Below, piece by piece: positions 1 to 12,300 of a DNA stretch of 64,000 bases. This DNA comes from Colius striatus (Eukaryota > Chordata > Aves > Coliiformes > Coliidae), in contig NC_084768.1 in NCBI RefSeq assembly GCF_028858725.1, positions 29,852,664 to 29,916,663 of the forward strand, in the 5' to 3' direction. The position numbers were made by a program, and so were the translations under genes. How positions within the stretch are numbered: the stretch's first letter is position 1; each line of letters opens with the position of its first letter. The notes beneath the pieces were generated by a model. The model worked only from the letters and a program-made list of their open reading frames with translations. It was not told the origin of the DNA and did no database searches.

Positions 1-1500
1 GAAAACTGTTAAAAAGAAACCACAATCAGAATGAGCAGCAAAGCTAGCTAGCTGACTTCAGCAGAAGCTGAGGAAGTTACTTCCCAAGTTCATCTGTGTC
101 CAATCTCATTGTTTTTAAAAAAAACAATCAAGCAGCAAAACCTAGAAGCACACAAACATTGGCTGAATAGCTGACTATGTAGGAGGAATGGGATGTTTTC
201 AAAGCAGAGTATTCACACCACATACTATCCCAAAACAGCTCTGCCTTCTACATGTTGTTATTTTCCTCAGATAAGCATTCCCAGCTGATTAATGTGTTCA
301 CATAGAAAGTTTACATTTTCAATTTCTTGCTTAGCTTCTCATGCCATATTGTTGTAGATTTACTGAGACACCACACAGCACACTTATTTTACAGAGAGAC
401 AGAACAGAATAGTGGGATCCTGACCTGAAGGCCAGTGTACACCAAGGTGATTCATCTAACAGTTAACTTGAGTAGGTCCCAGCTTGTCTTGTGCTGTGCC
501 TCATATGGCCCTCAGACCTGTGCTGTGGGGGACACAACCCACAGTTGCAGGATAAGCTCAGCAGCTACAGGCAGCTCCCACTTTGCACCTGTGGTTACAC
601 CACCTACATGTCCTTGCCTTTATCTAAAAAAAGGCAGAAGTTCTCATGCAAGCATCCTTTCTGTTTGGCAGCAAAAAAATATTATTGGGGTTGTTTTCTT
701 GTGAGGGAATTCCCAATGTCAAAAGTGACTGAAATGAGATAACTCTGGGCAGGGTCTGCACATGCTGCACCTGAATCAGAGGTGGTGTGTGTGCAATATG
801 TTGCCAGCACCTAAATATGATTCAAAATTAGCAACACAACTTCTTTCTTGATAGGGTTCACCCCAACAAATAGGACAATATCACTTGAGATAAACTCAGT
901 ATCAAGAAAATACAACTTGAGATGATACTTTTACAAGGTCTGAGTGCCTTTCGCATCGGGATTTTAAGGGAGCAGCACCTTCTGGAGCAAAACAGCAGTT
1001 AAACACAAACTGATGGCTCTGAAGTTCCACCCAGATGTATTAAGTCCAGATGTTAGTGCTGAAGGTGATCATGAGTGAATCAAACTTTGGGTGTACATCT
1101 ATTTTTTGGGGTAGGGAGTCAGTGAAGGAAGCATAACAATGACAAGAGTATCCTCTTATAGTCTGAGTTTGCACAGCAATTGTAGCTAGATAAAAACAAG
1201 TAGAGGCTTTTTACTTGAATTTAGTTAGTTGCATAGATAAAGCTATTCCAAGACTTAAAGCTTTTTGATTTGCATTGGCCTACAGCACAAACATGATAAC
1301 CACATGCTTTACACAATCGTGTTACACAATCATCTCAAAGCAGCCCAGATTACAAGGTACACATTTAATCAATAACTAGCATCAGCACATTGTCTAAGAA
1401 CCATCTTGCTTTACATAACACTATTGTACATTAACATTGCCAAGAGAGCTGAAGTACGGGGTGTGGAAGTAAGGAAACATGCCAGGATTAAAAACTGCAT
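1..1500. other. AT-rich non-coding stretch, no feature seen
   Basis: I see no exon, repeat family or promoter here. Open frames are short and not flanked by splice sites. If the leftward gene of the 2.1 kb island is real, this stretch would lie in its first intron or its 3' part. Confidence 0.4.
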
Positions 1501-1503
1501 TAA

Positions 1504-1600
1504 TTATTTCCAGTCAGATTCTTCTCCTAACAAGATGTAAGGGAAGTACAGCATCCCATGGCCATCATTATTTTGTTCATTAAAGAGCTGGAAGCTTCTT
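1504..1600 (-). CDS. possible terminal coding exon, unidentified
   Basis: Read on the minus strand, a pyrimidine-rich acceptor ending CTCCTCTAAG is followed by one base and a 31-codon open frame. It begins RSFQLFNEQNNDGHG and ends EESDWK before a TAA stop. The residue mix looks protein-like and the acceptor is reasonable, but the frame is short and I recognise no family. The candidate 5' exon at 2070 contains no ATG, so at least one further exon would be needed. It does not resemble AKR1A1, whose C-terminus is different. Chance is a serious alternative. Confidence 0.18.
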
Positions 1601-1899
1601 CTTAGAGGAGCAAAGACAAAAATAAACATAGAAGCAAATTAATTCTGGACCAGCAAGATGCTATTTTGGCTTAGAAGTATGCATCTATCGCAACAGCCAC
1701 ATAAAAGAGTTAAAGCTCAGAATAACTCTAACGCGGTGGGAGCAGCCTGGCTAGGGAGATGCGCTAACAACCAGTTAATCACACCTCCGCATCATCCCAC
1801 AGTTGTAACTCATGTTTAACCCAAAGCAAGGGGCCCACCATAGGTAGAACTCACATAAATATGCATGATATTAATATGTAAAGGTATGCGAATAGCTGT

Positions 1900-2500
1900 A
1901 TACCGAAAACGCGGAAGCCCCCGACTACCGAATCGCCTCTGTCCCATCATCAGGGGACAGCCCCGGGACGGCAGACGCGCCCGCCACCCCCGTATCGGGC
2001 AACCCCGCCCCGCGGCGGAAGGCGATGCGGCCGCACAGCCCCTGCCCCGCCGCCCGCGGCCACACTCACCCGCACCCGCCGAGCACCGAGCGCCCCCCCC
2101 GCCCGCCGCACGCTTATACGGCCGCCGCCTGGCCCCGCGCTTCCGCTTCCGGCCGCGGGCTGCCGTCGGAGGCCCGGCCGGGTCTACGCTGGCTCCTGCG
2201 GGGGTGAGTGCCCTGCGCCGAGCGGCCGTGACCCGGAGAGAACGGGGCGGGGCCGTTCCTCCGGAGAAAGGACGTTTCAAAACGAAAGAAAACATAGCGG
2301 TGAGAGTTGGCGGGACCGGACGGGGCTGGCTCGGAACGGCCCGTCAGCGTGGCGGCACTAATGCACGAGTCGCCTCCCGGCACGTTGTTTGGGCCCCGCG
2401 GTGCGGGCTGTCCCGCAGCCTGGGCTCTGGCCCGCGCCCCGGGAGCTCACCGGGCGGGCCCTGGTTCTTTTCCTCCCGGTTGAGTTCCCAGCTGGAAACA
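1900..2500. promoter_or_regulatory. CpG island, probable divergent promoter with two opposed splice donors
   Basis: GC- and CpG-dense sequence in an otherwise AT-rich region. On the minus strand GCGG|GTGAGT gives a strong donor with an exon ending at 2070, and a TATAAG-like box lies at 2113-2118. On the plus strand TGCGGG|GTGAGT gives a strong donor with an exon ending at 2203. The two first exons would be non-coding, since no ATG lies between the donors on the minus strand. In mammals the gene divergent from PRDX1 is AKR1A1, so the leftward transcript may be AKR1A1 with its coding exons outside the window. That is inference from gene order, not from sequence. The rightward transcript could be an upstream alternative first exon of PRDX1 or a non-coding RNA. 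Confidence 0.5.
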
Positions 2501-2699
2501 CGCAGCCGAGTGCTCAAGTGACGAGTCTGGTGGACAGGGAAAGTAGAAAATGCACACGGATAGGGGCTACGTGCAGCGCGTGCATTTACACAAAGCTCCC
2601 CTCGTCCGCTATTTGTCTTGACCTCTCAAAGCTGTTTTTACTGGTAGGAAGACAGAATTTCCCCAGTTTTATTTGCAGCCCTAAGTAATAGGAATCCAG

Positions 2700-5600
2700 G
2701 GAAAGTCCAGAGCCAGTCATGTTCAGTTTGCTTCAGTTTTTGTGCACAAAGTGTCAAGAGAGAGGACTGACATTTCTCTGACTCGGGGTCCCTTCCCAAA
2801 GGTGCACAGGAATGCATTTCCTGATGTGTGCACAAGAGATTGAAAATAAGATAAAAGCAGGCGGATTTTAGCAGGCCACTGGCTTCTGGGTAGGTTACAA
2901 CCACACTATTGTAGTCAAAGTCACAACCCCCAAGAGGTGCAGGGTCGGTCTATCCCTGACAGACCACCCCGAGGTTCCTGGGACTGTCCACATCATCTTA
3001 AACACAACCACAGAAAATTACAGCCAGTTTTGGCTTTTACTGCAGGCCTCCATTTTTATAAATAATTCATAAACGTTCAGCATTTGGAAATAGCAAGATA
3101 TTAGATCAGAGATAAGACAAAATGCATATCCAACAGGGCTTTGAAGCAGCTGCTCCGTATTTACAGCAAGATAATTCTGCTGCAGGTTCTTTGCTGTTCT
3201 GACTTGAACTGCTCAGAAGGCTTAAAGGCACAAAGGTTAGTTAATCTTGTGGGCATGCACATGATCAGGTTTTTCTGTTGTGCAGCCTGTTTCAGCAAAA
3301 TACAGGCAAGAGGACAGATGGCACAAGGACAACACAAAAGTAACAGGAAACAAAATGGAGAAGAGGAAAAAATCAAAGGGGAAGAATCATTGCTGAGTTT
3401 GAATTATTGATGTGGAGACCCATCAATCACAAATCTGTTTGAAATTCCAGGGTCTTAATGTGACAGAAAGTGTTTGCATTATCTGAATATCACAGATGAA
3501 AACTCTTACCAACCCTCAGCCTCCAGTAATGCAATAGGGAGTGAAAGAGAAAAGGTAAGGAAGACTAAAACATTGTCATCAAAAGACAGTGATATCCAAG
3601 CATGGAGTAATAAGGTTTGTTAATGAAAAAATATGTATATGTAGAGAAGAAAGAGGCACCACAAGACATTTTGCCCTAGAAATACAGAGCAAAACAAGGA
3701 AAGCAAACCTGTGCTTTGTATATTTAATGATATGTAATCAATTTCATTCAAACCATTGTGCACTAGCTGCTTGTGCATAAATGCTCCATGGCTTGGGAAC
3801 ATGGCAAGCATTGACTTACCAGTTGACTTCTTGCATATATTATATTAAAATGTCCCCACATGGCCTGGATTTTACTGTGCTGTGAACCCTGATGGTACCA
3901 TGTGTATTCAGTGAGTTCAGTAAGCTCAGGACTCAGTGGGCATTGTGCCTGGGCACAGACACGTGGTAATGTCCCAAGGTGCTGGCTTTAGCAGGCGCAC
4001 ATGGGCCATCGCTGCTGTCCAGCTGAGGTGGGTATGCTTCAGAGGCATGCCCAGCATTGCCCAAGCCCAGTTTGCATGACTTCTAACCAAGTTCATTTTA
4101 CTGTAGAATAATAGAATACTGTAGAATGATGTAGATACACTTATATGAAAATGCATAGAAAACCAAACGTGCAGTAGTGTTCTGAAATGGAACCTGTTTC
4201 TTTGCCTTGGTTTTTACACACAGTAGAGGTTTTGTTTGTCACATCAGGGACTCATTCCCAACCAAGATCTAAGAGAGATACTGTGATCAAAACAATACGT
4301 GTAAAATCTGGCATGGTTACGAGTGTGAGAATCTTTGGGTAGTTTCAGTGCTCTGGCACTGTGGGGCTAGCCAGCACCTCTTTGTTAATATCTGAGCTAC
4401 TTCTGGCTGTATCTATGTGGATGAGTGCAAGAGGTTTGCACTATGTGCTCCATGCTTCACAGGAACCAGCTGATCCTGTCTGGCAGGTAGTTGAGCAGAA
4501 CACTACACCAAGGTTAATCCACTGTGTGAAGAACATAGTGTGGAGGAGCAAGGTGTGGAGAGAACTCTGCCCTTCCAGCACGTGCTTGGGTAGACCTGCT
4601 TTTTGCTTCTTGGACAATTTAACTTTTTTTTTTTAATCTAAGTAGCACCTTTCCTAAAGACTGAAAAAGACTATTTTCAAATAGCAGCTAGCAGGAAAAG
4701 GCAGTGAGCAGAAACCTATGTGCTCGTTGAACAAGGAGTGTCCCTGGTAATTTATCACTCCAAAACCTCCATGCACTGATTCTTGGAAAAGACCAGCTCA
4801 GAAAGTCATCAAAAATAATGAGGCCATGGACATATGAATGGAAATGAAATGCTTAAGGCACAAACCCAGAACAATCTGCATTGTGGCAGCTATGCAAAGT
4901 GGGTATGCTATGCATCTGCAAGTGTGAGAAATGAGTATAACAAGCCTTAAAGGAGTCTGAAGCCAAGAGAAAGTCATTATTGCTTTGTTCATTGGTAAAC
5001 GTGCCAGAGTTGCAGTAAGACTACATTGTTCTAGAGGTTTTAATTAGGACTGCCTGACCTTTAAGGAGTTAATCTGTTCACAGGTTTATGGCCTGAGTTG
5101 GTAGTTGGTAAGTAGGTACAGACATGTCTCAATTTATAGGCTTCAATTGTCATCACAACACTGATGTTATGAAAGTAGCAAACTTCCTTCTGTAAAAGGT
5201 CTATCATGCTGTAACAACAGAAACAGCAATAGGCAACTTATGTGCATTCAGGTGAGGTCAGATTTCTTTCTACGTACACGTATAAATGTTCTTTTCTTTT
5301 TCTTATTTAAGGAGTAACTCCATCTGGAACTGAAACCATACATCTCTTGAGTAAATCATCACATGGCTACAGTCACACAGCAACCCTGCACAGTGAGGCA
5401 GATGATAAACACTTAACGTTTGTTCATCCTCTGTCGTTTCCTCCTCGTACAATTTATAATCAAGTTTTAACAGGTGTAAGAAACACTACCCTAAGCTGCA
5501 AAACAGATGAGTAAAAACCAGTTGGTAAATACATTTCTCACTTCTGACTAAAGCAAGCAGCTTTGTCATTGTTAAATCCTGAGTGGCCTTTAGAATTCAC

Positions 5601-6250
5601 AACCTAATAAAGTTTTTATATTTAAATACAGGATTTGGCCATTAAAAAGTACCAGGAATGTGTCATTCAGTGTTATAGAAAATGGTGATAAGGTTTTACT
5701 AAAGCCCAGTATCCCTCAGAGTGGCTTTACTTTGGGAATGACTGAAAACTCCTTGAAGTGAGGAAACTCCTGGAAGGAGTTTCCACACTACCCCTGAAAC
5801 TCAAAAGGTTATATTTCGTTTAGTTTTCAGCTTTTGTGTGTGTGTGTGAGACTTACATGATTTGGATCAGTCTTCCCATTCCTGGAGAAGAATCATTGCA
5901 AGCCTTGTCAATTAGGGTCTGATTGAGGAGCCAGTTGGTAATGCAAAGTGAGAGGGTAAAGATTTTACCCACACCTATGTAACACTCTGAATGCCTACGG
6001 CTTTGTTAATAGGTCTGATTCAATTGATCATGAAATCAATTACCATCTCCCATTCACCTAAATGGCATACATCTCTTATTTTCCCTCAAAATTCTATCTG
6101 TTGCCTCTTTGATAACTGTGAATAATTATAGTTGAGTTACATTAAGGTATTAAAAAAGTAATTCTTGCAATCAGCTTTGTGAATCATCTTCCCGCGAACT
6201 GTTCACAACAATTACCCTGGGTATTTCCACGGCACCTCCCGCGACACTAT
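2700..6250. other. intergenic or intronic stretch, nothing supported
   Basis: No convincing exon, RNA gene or transposon. A short TG run of about 15 bases lies near 5835. This is the spacer between the 2.1 kb island and the PRDX1 promoter. Confidence 0.4.
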
Positions 6251-6375
6251 CCAGAGAATTAGCTCCATTTATTCAAATTCTTTTGCTGCTTTCAACATTC
6301 TGGGACAGTGTCCCCGCGTAGTTAAGGTGGTAACAGCCACGCCATCGACCAACACACCAAGCCCGCCGCAAATGT

Positions 6376-6385
6376 GCTAAGTCAT
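6376..6385 (-). promoter_or_regulatory. antioxidant response element (NRF2/MAF site) of PRDX1
   Basis: Minus-strand ATGACTTAGC matches the ARE core RTGACNNNGC exactly. The surrounding plus-strand TGCTAAGTCATGC also resembles a MAF recognition element. It lies about 100 bases upstream of the PRDX1 TATA box. PRDX1 is an established NRF2 target in mammals, so site and gene agree. Binding itself is inferred. Confidence 0.6.
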
Positions 6386-6480
6386 GCTGCCCTTGCAGGC
6401 GGCGGCCCCGGCAACGGCGGGCGAGGAGGGGCGGTGCTGACAGCCGCCCCTCTTCCGTGGCCTCGCGAGATCGGGGCGGG

Positions 6481-6486
6481 TATAAA
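6481..6486 (+). promoter_or_regulatory. TATA box of PRDX1
   Basis: TATAAA in a GC-rich context (GCGGGTATAAAGCAG). It places the transcription start near 6510, about 50 bases before the first-exon donor. Confidence 0.65.
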
Positions 6487-6509
6487 GCAGCCGGCGCGGG
6501 GGGGCTGCC

Positions 6510-6563
6510 GCAGTTTGGGGCCTTCTGCAGCATTGGGAGCGTGCTCGTTGGTCGGCTCTTTGT
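6510..6563 (+). other. PRDX1: PRDX1 non-coding first exon
   Basis: The 5' end is placed about 25-30 bases downstream of the TATA box and is approximate. The 3' end is the donor CTCTTTGT|GTAAGTG. There is no ATG in the exon. It would splice to the acceptor CCCCTATCTAG at 9311, 11 bases before the start codon, giving a short 5' UTR. Confidence 0.55.
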
Positions 6564-9322
6564 GTAAGTGCCGCGGGAGGGGTGTTGTACGGGCCGCGGG
6601 GCAGTGCCTGGCTGGCGTTCAGCTGGGCTTTTGGGCAGTACGCGTCTCCTGTTTTTTTGGTTTAGTTTTTCCCGCCGCCTCTGCGCGAGTGGCGTAGTGA
6701 GAGGCGCGCAGGGCGAGCCCTCGCTCTCCGTATCCCCCCAGCTTTACAAAGCGCTCTGCGAGGGCTGCCCCTTCCTTTCTCGGTTAGTTTTCCCCTGTGT
6801 TTTGGGGGCAGAGAGGGCGGATAAGACTTTCTTGCACGCCGGCCTTTATCAGCTCTGCCGCTGTGCCGCACGGGGAGGAGCCGCGGGGCGATGCCCGTGG
6901 GGGGAGCGCAGCGCAGCGGCCTCGCAGCGCAGCCCCCGCCCCGTTGGGCTGGAGGCCTGGGCTCGGCGGTGGGCGGACGGAGGACCTGGTGGCTTATCCC
7001 TCCTAAGCCTTTTAAACAAAAGGATGTTAGGTTCGGTGTATTGGGGGCGTGCGGGGAGGAGGCAGGTGCCCCCCGTCGCAGTGGCCTCTTGGTGTAGGCT
7101 TGATCTCGCTCCAGAGTGTTTTTAGCACAGCACCTGCGGGGATCTGTGTGTGGCTGGCTGTGGTGTGCTCAAATGGAGGAGATTTGTGGTAATGTCGCTC
7201 TTTCCTGACCGCAACTCAGTAGCTCAACCGCATTCTTGTGGCAGGCTGAAGGTTGCAAAGTGGGAGGCTAACAGTGCTCTTTGAAATGGCCTTTTACTTT
7301 CGCTCAAGATAACCTAAAGGTATGAATTGCTAATGCAGGCCTGGCTTATTATAATTGCAATTTAAAGGTAACTGAGGCTGTGTGTGGCTATGAGCAACAT
7401 TTTGGTCTGATTCAAGTTTACTTGATATGGAGAGTCAATTCTCCTTTCATCTAGAATGAAAGGGGATAACACCAGCTCTGCGACCTACTGTTCTGTGGGT
7501 TAGGAAATGCTGTGGCTACAAATCCAAGCAGAACGTGTGAGAACATGTGCTGTCCCAGCATGGGAAAGTAGAAACATTGGCAAATGGCTGTCCTGCAGCA
7601 TAAGGCAACTGAAACCTTCTGCCAGTAGTAAAGACCTTCACCTTACCTAAAGAGGGAGCAATAACTTTGAGTTTAGAAAGGGGAAACATCAAAGAGAAGC
7701 CTGGAACCTTTTATTTGACATTGAACACCTAGTAAAATACTCCAGAGGTTGTGGATGGAACCAATATAGGAAGACTGGTATAGTACTAAGCAAAAGGATG
7801 ACCTTGAGTAATGGAAAAGAATGTAATTTGATGATGAAACGTGGGATTATGCACTGCAAACAAAACAGCTCTTCTTTATAAGACAAAAGTCACTACTTAG
7901 TGGCACCTCAAATACTGTGCAATGGTTGTCCCCCTGTACCTCTCTGAGAACTGCACCTCTGTACTATTGATGTCATCCTGCCAGACAGCTTCAGCACAGC
8001 CCTATCAGTGCTCAGTAGTTCTGTCTGCCTTTGTTGATAAGACTCCCAGTCTGCTGCAGTTGCACCTTTAAGTGAACATCAGGATCAAGTAATTTGTTGC
8101 AAAATGCAGTTAGAATGTCTTGGCACTTCTCAAGGAAAACATGTATATGGTCACTGTCGAAACATGTAAGAGAAACTTTTGATGGTAAAGACTGTTACTA
8201 AAGACTAAGCTTGAGTTGAAAGGTAAATGCTTGTGACTTATTAGTTCTCCACGAAAAAAAAAGTGGCTGGTAAGGGTGAAGAAGCAAAGAAATTAGGCTC
8301 AAATTGTTTCAGAAGAGTTTTAGTGCCTTGCAGGCAAGACTTGGAAGAATCCTTGAATATTAGCTTTTCTCAGCAACATGAGGTTCATGTGAACCTCTTT
8401 AATCTCCAAAGCAGCTAGTGCTTGTAGCAGAGAATGACCTAAGTGAAATCACATTTAAGATAACTTTGTGAGTTAGAGCAACAAGGTTCATAAAGTTACC
8501 TATTTGAGAGATTATTCTCTGGAAGTATCTGGAGTTCTGAAATGATCAACTGTATTCCCAGACTGAGCAAAAATACTGTGCAAGAGCATATTACAGATCA
8601 GCTTTTAGGGCACGCAGCCAGAAGTAGAGTTCTCTTGTCCTTGTCTGCCCTCTTGCTCTTTTTCAGTAGACTTCAGAAAATAACCTGGCAGTACTGATTT
8701 TAAGACTTGGTGAGATTTTAATTGTTAACACAGAATGTGATTCCCTTGCAACTAGAAAAGCAGTAAACAAATAAAACAAGGTTTAATTGCTTGAAAGACT
8801 GAAGTGTAGTTATGCAGAGCACTGTTCTCTGGGGATTTAAACAACAGCTATTTTCTGGAATCAATAGGAAATAAGTTTTGAGGTCTTAAATTCCCTTGTA
8901 AAATTGAACAAGGGTCTCCTCATCAACCAGACTTCTAACTCATGAAGTGGAACAGGAAGACACTTGAGTACTGCTAAAACTCTAGGCTAGCACTTTCTCG
9001 GACTCTGAGCTGTTACTGGTCAAAGATAACCATTAGTGGATAATTAGGTGGCTGATGAGCCATTGATCTTGAAGTGCTAGTTATCTAGGTAGTAGCTTGG
9101 TGTGGCTATCTAAGCTGAGATTTTTGAACTCCATTTTATTGCTGCTGCTTTAGGAAAAAATGTTAGTATGCTGACTGGACTACTCAAGTATCTTGAGCCT
9201 TGTATTGCAATTGTCTCTGGTGTTCAATCTAAATAGATAAGATGCTTTGAATAAATACTTACTCCAGTTGCTAATGTACTAGTATCTAAACTGTTATTAA
9301 CCCCTATCTAGATTAAATCAAG

Positions 9323-12300
9323 ATGTCTTCAGGAAAGGCTTTCATTGGAAAACCAGCCCCTGACTTTACTGCCACGGCTGTAATGCCAGATGGACAATTC
9401 AAAGACATCAAACTCTCTGACTATAAAGGTAAGCTGATGTGCTGCTCCAATTGCAGACATAATCTGTCCTTATGCAGAAATGGAGATGATCTAAGGATAC
9501 ATCTTGATTTGGTTTCAAAGTGACCACTTGGCAGTAGGCTGAAGTACTTGGCTTGTGCAGTGGTTCTCAGTAGTGTCTGGAGTATGCTTGGGAAGCTGTC
9601 AGCAGCATGGCTGAATGTCCCAGCTATGATAATAGTTGTAAATTAGCATAGAACTCCTCTAAACTGTAATCTTGGATCAAGCTTCTTTGTCCTGTCTATC
9701 ACACTGAGACTAATGTAACATCTCTAAACTATACGGAACAGCAAAATCTTTTCTTGTAGGTGCTCTATCAAGTGAAAGTGTATTTTAACCAATGGTGTTT
9801 CCTTCTCCAGAATACGGGCAAAATGTTAGCCTTGCCAAAAAAAAAACCTTACTAAAGCTTACTCACATGGATGGCTTTAGAAGGACATTTCTGAGAAAGC
9901 TGTGACCTTCAGACTGCATGAGGGCAGCAAGGGGGTACAGACTAGGTGTCCACTCAAATTAAAATGCCTCCTTGTCTTACAGCCTTTCAGACATGTGGCA
10001 CTTCTGCACTGATATTAGTCAACACTAGATTCTTCTAGTGTAGGGTCTGAGTTGTACTCTGGGTAGGCCTATGGGAGTAGACCCAGGAGAAGGTCATTCC
10101 CTGTCAAATTTGACAGTCTGGTTTTGGAGACTTGTAGGATTCTGTGTTACTGTAGTGTGGCCTTAAGTTGAAAGTGGTATTTGGCTGAAGTCTAAATCCC
10201 TCAGGTGCTTTATGAGTTTGCCATTTATACAGCAAGTCTTAAAAGAAGCATTTGTAAGTTGTCTGTTTAATCATTATCAAGCTCTTTCTTTTCTGTCAGT
10301 ATTGGAATGGTTGATGTTGAATTCAATGACTCTTATCTTTATAAGAGATAGTAACTGATTTTACTGTTCTTGTAGGAAAATATGTTGTGTTCTTCTTCTA
10401 CCCCCTGGACTTCACTTTTGTTTGTCCAACTGAAATTATTGCATACAGTGACAGAGCTGACGAATTCAAGAAAATTAACTGTGAAGTAATTGGAGCTTCT
10501 GTTGACTCTCACTTTTGTCACCTTGCCTGGTAAGAATTGGCCTTTTAACCCAATAGAATGTTCTCTCTGGTCCCAGTTCTTGAAAGAACTGAATCCTGGG
10601 TATATTCAAACTTGCTTATTGAAGTACCAAATAAAGACACTTGGGAAGTATTGGTAGTGCCCGGTGCTTTTGAACAGAAATGGGCATACTATTCAGTTAT
10701 TTTGCCTTATGTAAGACTAAGTATGATATCGAAGAAAGGATCAGCTTCTGTTGTACCTTCTTTATTCTGAACTGTCTGTATTTTTAACATTTAAACTTCC
10801 TTCTTTTAGGATCAACACTCCTAAGAAACAAGGTGGTTTGGGCACTATGAAAATCCCATTGGTTTCTGACACAAAACGTGACATTGCCAAAGAATATGGA
10901 GTACTTAAAGAGGATGAAGGTATTGCATACAGGTAATGTGCAAGAAGGTACACTTGCTGTTAAAGTTGTATGTTAAAATACATGGAGCATGTTGCATGAA
11001 CATAAAGCTTGCCTATACTTAACACCTACAGCAAGCTGAAGCTATTGGCTAGTCTAGATATAAATGGCTTCAAGGTAGTAAACATTACTACAAGGGGAGA
11101 TGCTAAGTGGTTCTCCTTAGAGTTTATACCTCTCATGTTTTTGGTAAGCTAGATAAAGGTTGTCTGCTTCTCGTTGATTACTTGTCTGCACAGTGCAGCT
11201 GAGCTGCAAACATTGGTAATTCAAGACCTACATAGTCATGAAGACTATGATAATTTTAAAGTATAGAGTAATTAAAAACCAAGCCTTATCTTTTAGTTAG
11301 CTGTTCAGTTGAAGCTGCTGAAGGAGATGAACTTTGGCCAACTTCTAATGTGACTTTGGAGGACTGAGCCATTGCTGGGTTTTTGAGAACAGTATGTAGT
11401 TTTTCTTTGAATGTAAGAAGGCTCCTCCTTCAGTTCACTTCTTCCTTGGATTTCTCTTACATTTTGTTTTTTCTTTTAGTATCTTCCTTAAATAGGAAGT
11501 TTTGACTTCCTATCCTTCCTAGTTCCTGATGAATGTTAGGCTTTCAGCTGTTAATGTTTGTCCTGTGCCTACACTGAAGGTATTAATTTTTAGGAAGAGG
11601 TCAGTAATACTAGATTATACAAGTTACTGCCATAATAGAATACTGAACTTGTGTTTGAAACTCACTTCAGTCTATACTCTTTCAAAAGCTGTGTTTAACT
11701 TTAGGGCTGTTGGTTTTTTAGGGGTCTCTTCATAATTGATGATAAGGGAATCTTGAGGCAGATAACAATCAATGATCTTCCTGTTGGCCGTTGTGTTGAT
11801 GAAACACTCAGACTTGTCCAGGCCTTCCAGTTTACAGATAAACATGGAGAAGGTAAGAGTTCATCATCTTTCTAATCTTAAATAGGTTTTCTTTAGGGAA
11901 CAGTTTTAACTAGGCAGGTTAAATTGAGGCTTACTGAAAGGTACTAAGTATGTGTATTGACCTCTGCACAGCAAGTAATTGTGCCTCTTGAAATGCAGTT
12001 GGTTCCATAAAGCTACTTATTGAAGGACATCAGAGAGCTATATTTATCCTGTTCCAGTTAATTGTCCATTGAGTACTTGCTAATGTTGAAATTGGACTTA
12101 AATCACTGTGGTGCTGGATGTCTTGTTGAGCACATAGCAGTTTTCTTCAGTTAGACAGATTTAGTAGGTTGAGACCATCAGTACTAGTGCAATGTTTTAA
12201 ACAGTCTGATAGACAAAAGCATTCAAATTCCCAGAAAGCCTGCTGATCTTTCATGTGTAGTGATGCCAGATGTTGTGAGGGGAAAATGGATGAGAGTTTT

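Larger units (their letters stand above)
6370..7110 (+). promoter_or_regulatory. PRDX1: PRDX1 CpG-island promoter
   Basis: A dense CpG island covers the core promoter, first exon and start of intron 1 of PRDX1. It contains an ARE-like site (6376-6385), a GC-rich segment, a TATA box (6481-6486) and a strong splice donor (GT at 6564). The combination of TATA box plus CpG island fits a gene that is highly expressed and also stress-inducible. Confidence 0.7.

Noticed and set aside
1-2100. AKR1A1 coding exons expected from mammalian gene order
   Set aside because: No aldo-keto reductase motif is found in any frame. If the gene is here, only a non-coding first exon is in the window.
5831-5850. TG microsatellite
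   Set aside because: Only about seven or eight units; too short to report as a repeat feature.
9323-9523. 66-codon reading of PRDX1 exon 2 into intron 2
   Set aside because: The match to PRDX1 ends exactly at the GTAAGC donor (9429). The remainder is intron.
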